The position numbers were made by a program, and so were the translations under genes. Below the pieces are notes generated by a model, which searched no databases, was not told where the DNA came from, and saw only the letters and a list, made by a program, of their open reading frames with translations. Source: Asterias amurensis (taxonomy: Eukaryota; Echinodermata; Asteroidea; Forcipulatida; Asteriidae). From it: 64,000 nt of DNA. Each line of letters starts with the position of its first letter. The stretch's first letter is position 1. The stretch is taken from contig NC_092660.1 in assembly GCF_032118995.1 (NCBI RefSeq), positions 6,959,501-7,023,500 of the forward strand, given 5' to 3'. Below are positions 57,101 to 64,000 of the stretch, piece after piece.

Positions 57101-60100
57101 GTCAAATTCGAAGGGTAGGTAAACCAAGACAATAATTAGCCCATTTCAACTTTACCAAGAATATTTTGTTTTATGTGATAAAACATTTAACTCATCACAG
57201 ACACACAGAAAAGGTTGCCACCTGTTTTAGCCATGGGTGCAGTGTATTAATACAGATTATATAGATTATGCACAAAGACACCAGAAGGTCATGTTCCTTT
57301 TCACTCTCTATGGAAATTAGATGTTTTCCTCAACACAATTTCCTTGACAGGACATCATGATATACCAATGAAGATCACTAACCACAAATATTTGCAACTA
57401 AACATAAACCGAATCATCCTGAAAATGGTACTTGTCTTAGGTGAGTTTATGGGTCATAGACGCAAAAACCGCATATAGTCGCTAGTTTAATCCACTGCCG
57501 TTGCAATTCTAGAGCTAAAATGCCAACTAGACAACCGAGATCGCCCAGTAGCTAGAGACTGTTTGAATCCTATGTTTTATAATGATACAATTGCAAGTGT
57601 TAACTGTTCAGACATGTTGTTTGTACATACAGGTATGTCCTCTGTCTAGCCTGTTTCACTCCACTGCAGGAGGAAAGCCTCTTCACCGACTCTCTTCAAC
57701 AATTCTCAATTTCACTCTATCCTGCGCTGTCTGTTGCCAAGCAATGCCCCATATGTAATTAGTTCATCTCTCCATCTTCTGTTTTGTCGCCCTCGTTCTC
57801 TTGTCCAGTTTCTTGGAGTCCAGTCGGTTGTTTTACATGCCACCTGCTGTCATGCCTCCTTGCTGGTTGGCCTGCCCATCTCCACTTTTTTTATTTAATC
57901 GTCTTAGTAATATCCTGCACTCTTGATGTCTTTCTTAGGTGCTCATTCGCTACCCTGTCCTTCTTTGTTACTCTTATCATAGGGTGTGTTCGATTAGCTT
58001 CCTTGGGTCGACCCCGGTATGTTCCAATAGCTTTGACGTCATTTCAGGGGCTCACCCCAGCAAGCCCCAAGTACCCTGCTTGTGGAATGGGTCATTTGGG
58101 GCTGGCCCGAGGTACATGACGTCACTGTGAGTGAACGTTTGATTAGCTCTTGTCAGGGGCTCACCCGAATGTGCACCGGGGGATCGACACGGGGAGGTTA
58201 ATCGAAAGCACCCAACTTCCTTTCCATTGCTCTCTCTGTCACCCTTAATTTTTTTCTCAAGCCATTTGGTGGTTGTCCTTGTCTCAGCACCGTACGATAG
58301 GACAGGTATGATGCACTGATCAAACACCTGCCTTTTCATGTATATAAGATGGGTGTGGTCTCAAAAGATGTAGCTGAGTGTGCCAAACTTAACCCATCCT
58401 AACTGGATTCTTCTCTTTGTTTTCTCTCCTGTTTGGTTGTTTCAGGTATGAAGACCAAGGTATACTGAAACTACCAGATAAATACTTAAGGCCTCGTGCA
58501 CGTACGATGATTGACTATGACGACGTTAGAGTCAACGATGTGGTGATGGTCAACTACAATCCTGATGAACCAAAGGAAAGAGGTTTCTGGTATGATGTAC
58601 AAGTCACTGCTAAGGTACAGTATTAATGAAAAGGAAATTAAAGAGTGTGACGAAGTCTTAAAGACACTGGACACCTTTTGTATTTGTCAAAGACCAGTCT
58701 TCTCACTAACTTACTTCTCAATTGGTGTAACTCACCATATGCACAAAATAACAAACCTGGGGAAATTTAAGCTCAATTGGTCGTGGAAGTTGCGAGATAA
58801 CAATTGAAGAAAAAACACCCAAAGCTGTGTACTTTCAGATGCTTGATTTCGGGACCTCAAATTTTAATTCTGATGTCTTGCAATCAAATTCAAATATTTT
58901 AGTGGGAAATTACTTATTTCTCAAAAACTACATTACTTCAGAGGGAGCCGTTTCTCACAATGTTTTATGCTATCAACAGCTCTCCATTGCTTGTTACCAA
59001 GTAAGTTTGTATGTTTACAATTATTTTTAGTAATTACCAAGTGCCTTTAAACATTTGTTGTGGCCTTGTGATAAAGGATCATGCTGCTTTATCACACGAC
59101 CATGACCCTTCAAGGATTTAAACAAAATGTTCAAGACCGATTCACCACACTTTTGTTCCCATTCCTAAATGCCCTGAAAGTGATAATGAGAAAATAAAAT
59201 TAGCTGTTGCAAACAACTTACCAACTAAAAGGATTGATGGTATAAATGCAAAAAATAGTAATAGACAACGTTTCGACACTAGCAGAGTCTTGTTTGAAAT
59301 GGTTAGCCTTTGAAAAAGACTCTGCTAGGGTCGAAATGTCGGGCCATTTACTATTTTTTGTTAATAATGTAGGAAAATCTGTAATAGCAACACGCTGCCG
59401 ATCAAACCATAAACAATGGGGCGAACTCCTTCTCTTTTTGATAAGTGCACTGGCTTCTTTTACGTGCGCTACACAACACACAGGACCAAAGGCTTAACGT
59501 CCCATCCGAAGGATGAAGCATCATGGTTAAGTGTCCTGCTTAAAGGGTATATGTACTTTTTCCTAACAAAAAACACAATGTCAACAGATATACATTAAAC
59601 TTACACAGTTTGAAGATAATGATAGTAGAAAGCTTCCATTGAAATTTTACTTACTGAGGTGCTGTAGTTTTTGAGAAATGAGTAAAAGTAATAATTTTCG
59701 TCTCAGTTTTAGCATGTAAAAACGTGTAAACGAGTTATGCTATGGTTTTAGTATAATATCATAACTGGTTAAGGGGATTTTACATGCTAAAATAGTTTTG
59801 GTCTCATGAGACCAAAACTATTTTGTGACTTGTTTTACTAATTTCTCAAAAACTACACAACCTTAGTTAGTAATATTTGAAGGGAAGCTTTCCACTATCA
59901 TTATCTTCAAACCCTGTAAGTTTAATGTAAATCTGTGGATATTTTGAAAAAGTACCCGAATCCTTTAAGGAAACGAGCATTTTACAAGTTATTATCACAA
60001 ACTTGGAGCTCTACGGTGGACTACCAAGAGTTAGCACCAAGATTAGGACAAGCAGGTGACTGCCTCGGACATAATGTTAATAACAGGTATTTAGAACGCT

Positions 60101-62217
60101 CCTCATTGTAAACCATATCAAAGCGTTTACACAAAATAATAATACTAAATAAACATCTAAATGAGCTGGCTGGTGCTATGGCCCCTACTCAGGGTCACTG
60201 TTCCCATGGCAGACCACAATCCACCTATGTGAACACCTTGTGCCGGGACTCTGGCCTGAGGCGGGAAGAGCTGCGTACAGCAGTGGAAGACAATATATTT
60301 GGAGGGCCACCATCCGATGTTTGAAGGGCCACCATCTGATGTTTGGAGGGCCGCAATTTGATGCTGCACATCAGCTGAATGAATTAATTAATTGAACAAG
60401 TTGGTCAAAACTGAGTGATGCATTTCAAATTTTTTTATTTTTTTAAATTTTCTTTTTTACAGAAATCAACCAGGACATACAAAGAAATGATTGGTAATGT
60501 CAGACTTGGAATCGATGCAAATGTATTGAAGGATTGCCGTATTCGACTAACAGATGAAATATTCAAGATTGAGAAACAAGGAGAAGTGACCTGTGACCCA
60601 GACCTTCTCAATGGAGAAAACGAACCTTTCAAAAGTAAGCTATTTTTGTTTTAAGTTGACTGGTGAGCTAATTCACTTAGTGGCTAATCGATAGCACCAA
60701 CACGAAACTCCCAGTTGGTTCATTGTTGTTTAACCTTCATACATGGCTAAGTTCTTGCAAATCGTATCCCTAAACATGCAAAGCAAACTATGATTTGCTT
60801 CTCAAACTTGGCAAAAAATACAATAAAAACTCTGCACCACAACTACTAATACCCCTCTCCTAATATTTATGCATGACGTTGCCATTCTAAACAAAAATGA
60901 ATCGATTATGGACTCTGACATACTTAAAGGGAAGGTACACGCTTGGTAATTACTCAAAACAAAATTAACTGACGAGCATTGGAGAGCTGTTGATAGTACA
61001 AAACATTGTGGGAAACGACGCCCTCTGAAGTACTGTAGTTTTTGAGAAAGAGTTAATTTCTCACTAAAATAATAAAAGACTTAAAGCTAGAAGTCTTTTA
61101 TTCCTATCTGGAGGCACACAAATTAGTCCAACAAGGTTGTTTTTTCTTTCATCATTTTCTCGCAACTTCGATGACCGATTGAGCCCAAATGTTCACAGGC
61201 TTGTTATTTTATGCACATGATGGGATGACACGGCAAAACGTGCAGAAACAAGGGTGGGTTTTCCCCATTATTTTCTCACAAATTAGTCCAACAAGGTTGT
61301 TTTTTCTTTCATCATTTTCTCGCAACTTCGATGACCGATTGAGCCCAAATGTTCACAGGCTTGTTATTTTATGCACATGATGGGATGACACGGCAAAACG
61401 TGCAGAAACAAGGGTGGGTTTTTCCATTATTTTCTCTTGACTCCAATGACTGATTGAGCCTAAATTTTCACAGGTGTGTTATTTTATGTATAAATTGTAA
61501 TACACGAAGTGTGGGCCATTGCAGCCCTGATACTTCACGACGGCAATTGCCAACTGCCTTGCCCCTTTCAAGCTGAAGTATCAGGGCTGCCTTTGGACAA
61601 TACTGTTAATCGATGTTGTGCGATTGCTTTAAGCAGCATGCAGCATCAGAGTCCAGCTTTCTCCAGAAGACGATCAGAGTATACTTATCAAAACGCCGAG
61701 TTGAAACCAACGGTTCTTTTCAGAACCACCCCAACTCATTTAGAGGTTATGATTGCATGGTGTTCACTCAAACCTTTACTATAGATCTAAATCTAGCAAT
61801 TATAGATAGTTCCCACTAAATCTCACACTTTTAAGTCGGCCATTTTACAGGCAGCATCAACATGTTTGTCCGTGGCTGGTTAGATTTATTATGGTCAAAA
61901 GCAAAAACCCAATTTACCAAGAAAGGTTGTTCATAGGGATTCACTATCTATAGGACCATCTGATTTTACATGACCATGTATTCAGCTGTGCATTGCAACC
62001 ATTTTGATTGATTTTTGTTTGTCCAACCAGGGTCCAATAAGGCTGAATGTGCACACTGTAAAGACAATCCAAAGCGTAAGTGTAAGCAGTGTGCATGTCA
62101 TAAATGTGGCGGTAAAGACGACCCAGATAGACAGCTCATGTGTGATGAATGTGATATGGCATATCATTTAGCATGCCTAGACCCACCATTGGAAGAAATA
62201 CCTGATGTGGAAGAGTG
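50956..62217 (+). CDS. UHRF1: UHRF1 E3 ubiquitin ligase, N-terminal part (6 exons, 3' end outside window)
   Basis: Nuclear reader that links H3K9me3 and hemimethylated DNA to DNMT1 recruitment. Exons 50956-51108, 54086-54316, 56738-57114, 58446-58614, 60463-60634 and 62031-62217; 1289 nt, 429 residues plus two bases. Residues 1-76: ubiquitin-like domain ([40 protein letters not shown]). About 77-128: Ser/Glu linker. About 129-367: tandem Tudor domain, with [43 protein letters not shown] and [18 protein letters not shown]. About 372-429: PHD region [20 protein letters not shown] and [19 protein letters not shown]. The acidic loop at about 152-244 is some 70 residues longer than in mammals. SRA and RING domains must lie downstream. 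Confidence 0.95.
51494..51628. mobile_element. Palindromic MITE, family F10, in UHRF1 intron 1
   Basis: GGATAACTTTCCGTATGGCG at the left, GGTGGCGCCATACGGAAAC at the right, centre GGGATATCTCAT. Nearly the same as 25307-25440. Confidence 0.8.
51629..53687. other. UHRF1 intron 1, unassigned part
   Basis: No exon recognised. 52275-52372 is a decayed F10 relative. 52525-52630 has six spaced ACAACT-type units. 53500-53690 is unique-looking. Confidence 0.35.
53688..53825 (+). repeat. tRNA-like SINE, family C
   Basis: GTGGGTTTGAATCCCACCCG (B-box like) and GGGAAATTACCGAGTATACT. Head truncated at the A box. Confidence 0.65.
53858..54023. repeat. F7 element
   Basis: CAGGCCTGGAATTACACGCA at the left and GGTGAAATTCCAGGCCTG at the right are inverted ends. 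Ends 62 bp before UHRF1 exon 2. Confidence 0.65.
54086..54316 (+). CDS. UHRF1: UHRF1 exon 2 (UBL second half and linker)
   Basis: 77 codons, phase 0: [20 protein letters not shown], then a Ser/Glu/Asp-rich linker ending LAEGTYK. Acceptor TTTTCAG, donor GTGTGC. Confidence 0.92.
54597..54670. repeat. 37-bp tandem duplication
   Basis: TGGATGGGTTTGAACATTAC with the following AGCGCAGGGGTAAAC occurs twice head to tail. Confidence 0.9.
54772..55062. repeat. Inverted-repeat element, family F11
   Basis: TCAATTGATCATCATG and AGAGGATGAGGGCC at the left, GGATGAGGGAGTGGACGTTC and AACTGGTGTTCG at the right; A17 at 54965. Confidence 0.6.
55266..55417. mobile_element. Palindromic MITE, family F9
   Basis: GGGGTCGATTTCACAAAAAG facing CTCTTTGTGAAATCCATCC; internal GGACTAGTCCTAACTTACGA. 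Followed by T and G runs at 55431-55455. Confidence 0.8.
55929..56112. mobile_element. F1 MITE fragment joined to an F7 repeat
   Basis: TTAAAGCCAGTGGACACTAT to GATTTCGAGACCTCAAG, then F7 sequence at 56113-56237 (TGCCTCAATGCCCCCGGTCA). A second F7 copy is at 56466-56628. Confidence 0.65.
56738..57114 (+). CDS. UHRF1: UHRF1 exon 3 (first Tudor half with acidic insertion)
   Basis: 377 nt: [20 protein letters not shown], then about 95 Asp/Glu/Asn/Thr-rich residues, then [11 protein letters not shown]. Acceptor CATACAG, donor GTAGGT. Confidence 0.92.
57500..57595 (-). repeat. SINE family C fragment (reverse)
   Basis: GCAATTCTAGAGCTAAAATG and CAACTAGACAACCGAGATCG match 29009-29060. 57265-57490 before it is an F13 fragment. 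Confidence 0.55.
57640..58345 (-). mobile_element. LINE 3' end (RT C-terminus), split by a MITE
   Basis: The - strand from 58339 encodes [20 protein letters not shown] then a [12 protein letters not shown] stretch, a well-known ending of endonuclease/RT LINE proteins. Beyond the MITE the frames give [12 protein letters not shown] and [12 protein letters not shown] pieces with stops. Clade unresolved. Confidence 0.75.
57982..58213. mobile_element. TIR MITE, 232 bp, inside the LINE
   Basis: GGGTGTGTTCGATTAGC faces GTTAATCGAAAGCACCC. GC-rich inside, with GGGGCTCACCC twice. No clear target duplication. Confidence 0.7.
58446..58614 (+). CDS. UHRF1: UHRF1 exon 4 (Tudor)
   Basis: 169 nt: [20 protein letters not shown], then [20 protein letters not shown]. 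Acceptor TTTCAG, donor GTACAG. Confidence 0.95.
58659..59051. mobile_element. TTAA-type MITE, family F1
   Basis: TTAAAGACACTGGACACCTT to AATTACCAAGTGCCTTTAA (right end shortened). Begins 44 bp after UHRF1 exon 4. Confidence 0.8.
59225..59360. repeat. Short inverted repeat
   Basis: AATAGTAATAGACAACGTTTCGACACTAGCAGAGTCTT in part faces AAGACTCTGCTAGGGTCGAA with AATAGT complement beyond, giving arms of about 30 bp around a GTTTGAAATGG loop. Confidence 0.6.
59405..59539 (-). repeat. SINE family A fragment (reverse)
   Basis: GGGGCGAACTCCTTCTCTTT, TACGTGCGCTACACAACACA and CCCATCCGAAGGATGAAGCA. Ends at the F3 MITE boundary. Confidence 0.75.
59540..59968. mobile_element. TTAA-flanked MITE, family F3, complete
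   Basis: TTAAAGGGTATATGTACTTT to AGTACCCGAATCCTTTAA. The centre is a perfect hairpin: AAAATAGTTTTGGTCTCATG and its complement. Confidence 0.85.
60302..60362. repeat. Three short tandem units of about 22 bp
   Basis: AGGGCCACCATCCGATGTTT, then AGGGCCACCATCTGATGTTT, then AGGGCCGCAATTTGATG. 100 bp upstream of UHRF1 exon 5. Confidence 0.75.
60463..60634 (+). CDS. UHRF1: UHRF1 exon 5 (end of Tudor)
   Basis: 172 nt: [20 protein letters not shown], then [20 protein letters not shown]. Acceptor TTTTACAG, donor GTAAGC. Confidence 0.93.
60925..61500. mobile_element. F1 MITE enlarged by a 160-bp tandem duplication
   Basis: Left end TTAAAGGGAAGGTACACGCT; hairpin GACTTAAAGCTAGAAGTC. The arm is duplicated: 61117-61276 and 61277-61436 are almost identical. 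The right terminus is eroded. Confidence 0.8.
61640..61790. repeat. F6 palindrome, right half
   Basis: CTCCAGAAGACGATCAGAGT, GGTTCTTTTCAGAACCACCC and GCATGGTGTTCACTCAAACC match 10036-10150. A short F7 fragment precedes it (61524-61588). Confidence 0.7.
62031..62217 (+). CDS. UHRF1: UHRF1 exon 6 (PHD finger)
   Basis: 187 nt: [20 protein letters not shown], then [20 protein letters not shown] and ending DVEE plus a split Trp codon. Acceptor AACCAG, donor GTAAGT. The remaining PHD residues (WYCPEC-type) are not in the window. Confidence 0.95.
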
Positions 62218-62287
62218 GTAAGTACATCTAAAAATCGTTTGATATCCTCTGGGATCCCGAATTGAATACCATGGGGGGGGGGTACTA

Positions 62288-63341
62288 AACTGCTCACAAA
62301 AAGTAAGGAAACTTTTTTCAATCCAGTATATTTGTCATTATTTAATACTCTCTTTGTATATGGTATATATCATTACAAAGCTGAACTGTTCCTCTTAAAA
62401 ATGATACCACACTTGCAATGATTACATGTTGCTGGACTTGACCACATTAATGAGAATGAGACAATGTCACAAATCAAATGTGCCAAAATTAGCAATTTTG
62501 TGTTACTGTGTGAACAATCAAATTGACACTGTAATTCAAACAAGCAAGACAACTTACTGATCTTAATCCACTTTATTGAGACAATAAGTTTGGTATAGAG
62601 CAAGACAACTTACTGATCTTAATACACTTAAAGTTCAGTAGCGAGTGGATGATCCGAAGGCGTTGATGACAGCCTGGCACCTTCTTCGCCATGCTGCACA
62701 CAAGTCTTGTAATGCGTTGATGATGAGGGATGGCATTCCATTCTTCAATAAGGAACCTGGTTAGGTCAGCCACAGTTGATGTGTTGGTGGTTCTGGGCAC
62801 GGAAAGCGAGGCCAAGCTGGTCCCACAGATGTTCCATGGGATTCAGGTCTGGACTGTTGGCGGGCCAATCAATCCGGTGCACCCCAACAGTTTTCAGGTA
62901 GTCAGTCACCAGCGTTGTCATCTTGAAAGATGGCATTTGGTCCAAGAGTTTGCAAGTATGGGACTGCATTCGGCTGTAGAATATTGTCTTGCAAATACCA
63001 ATCAAGGTGTTTTTCATGAGATGGGGTTTAATTGTGTCCGATGAGCTCACTGGTGCAAATCATTGTGTAAATCAATCATGGTTCTGAAAAGCTTGATCGG
63101 TTTGAATAATGAGCATTACCTAATGACCATTCACAGACAACGGTAATTTTGGCACATTTCATTTGTGACTTTGCCTCATTGTTATGCATGTAGCCAGATT
63201 CAGCAACATGTAACCATTGCTAATGTGATATCATGAGGAACAGTTCAGCTTTGCATTGATATATACCATATACAGAGAGAGTATTAAATAATAACAAATA
63301 TACTGGGTTGAAAAAAGTTTCCTTACTTTTTGTGAGCAGTT
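62288..63341 (-). mobile_element. Tc1/mariner element with about 200-bp inverted ends, internally deleted
   Basis: Flanked by TA (62286-62287 and 63342-63343). The left end AACTGCTCACAAAAAGTAAG is the complement of the right end, and similarity continues for about 200 bp. Sits in the UHRF1 intron after exon 6. An internal duplication of CAAGACAACTTACTGATCTT is at 62545 and 62602. Confidence 0.88.
62573..63050 (-). pseudogene. Tc1/mariner transposase C-terminal remnant
   Basis: On the - strand 63050-62766 has HRIDWPANSPDLNPMEHLWD, which contains the second Asp and the Glu of the DDE set. 62815-62573, in another frame, has a FLIEEWNAIPHHQRITRLVC-type tail. The N-terminal HTH and first Asp are missing. 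Confidence 0.85.
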
Positions 63342-63557
63342 TATGTGGATTGGGTTTTCAATCCCTACTTGACTGTGTAGGTTTTCCCTGGACGACTTCT
63401 CTGGGATTTTTCTCCCACATTTTTCCTCCAAAAACTGAAATTTCTTCAATATATTCTCTTCTTGTTTGGCTCTATTAAGAGTGTTTAGAATATATATCCA
63501 GATCTGTACGACCCATCGGTACGACCCCTTCGTACTACCCATCTAGGACAACCCACC

Positions 63558-63786
63558 AGGTCCCAATTTTATGGCTCTGCTTACTGTAAGCAAAGAATCG
63601 GCGCTATTGGAAGCAGGCAATTCTGTGCTTACGCGGTTAGCAGGGAATTTTGGCTTCTGGGCTTGTATATCCCACGTTACTAGGCATCCTACGCTCGCGC
63701 AGAAATTCAGCGCTTGCACGTAAGCGAAGAATGGTGATCATAAATGTAGATTTCGGCGATAAGCAGAGCCGTGAAATTGGGCCCTG
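63558..63786. mobile_element. TIR element related to the 21.4-22.0 kb units
   Basis: GGTCCCAATTTTATGGCTCT and its complement AGCCGTGAAATTGGGCCC; CTTACTGTAAGCAAAGAATC inside. Confidence 0.7.
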
Positions 63787-64000
63787 TACGATAAATCAAT
63801 TATGGTTGACCATTAATTTAGGTTTTTACCCATACACCGATGTGTCTTAACATCTATTATACAAATTATGTTGAATCTCTTCCATGAACCATAATATCAA
63901 CAACTGTGACTTGAACCCACGCTCTGACAAACACTTATAGCTTGAGCTTATTTTTCTTTTATTCATTTAATTCTTGTATGCAGTCGCCAGACAAACAAGG

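Noticed and set aside
63978-64000. Next UHRF1 exon at the window edge (after TATGCAG)
   Set aside because: UHRF1 needs a G completing Trp and then YCPEC-like codons; the bases here do not encode that.

Overview
This is a window of animal nuclear DNA. Introns are long and follow the GT/AG rule, coding density is low, and dispersed repeats are very dense. Protein similarity is close to vertebrate NUP155, HDAC3 and UHRF1, but the repeats (several palindromic TTAA-flanked families, tRNA-Leu-derived SINEs, CR1/L2-type LINE tails and a Ty3/Gypsy element) look like those of an echinoderm or related marine deuterostome. The taxon is an inference from style, not from a search.

Layout. All host genes recognised lie on the + strand. 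(1) 677-12976: the last 16 exons of NUP155 (about 627 C-terminal residues, 5' part outside the window). (2) 16192-16641: an intronless Tctex1-type dynein light chain gene. (3) 18382-24343: a roughly 6 kb block bounded by inverted repeats of about 170 bp, with a deleted Tc1/mariner element inserted in its left arm. (4) 25053-46393: the complete HDAC3 gene, 11 exons and 433 codons. Its short first exon, 25053-25116, is easy to miss. Intron 4 (10 kb) carries a decayed Ty3/Gypsy retrotransposon in antisense (about 29440-37096) with a 2.9 kb internal tandem duplication. (5) 50956-62217: the first six coding exons of UHRF1 (ubiquitin-like domain, tandem Tudor domain, start of the PHD finger); the SRA and RING parts lie beyond the window.

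Functionally the three large genes are nuclear: a scaffold nucleoporin, the NCoR/SMRT-associated deacetylase, and the hemimethylated-DNA and H3K9me3 reader. Nothing here shows that their linkage has a regulatory meaning.

The rest is repeats, often nested: MITEs in SINEs, a LINE in a MITE, a MITE in a LINE, a mariner in a terminal inverted repeat. I see no sign of a new defence or metabolic system. The best leads are the rearranged retroelement, the 6 kb inverted-repeat block, the long acidic insertion in the UHRF1 Tudor region, a 21-bp EcoRI-site minisatellite, and a set of TTAA-flanked hairpin elements.
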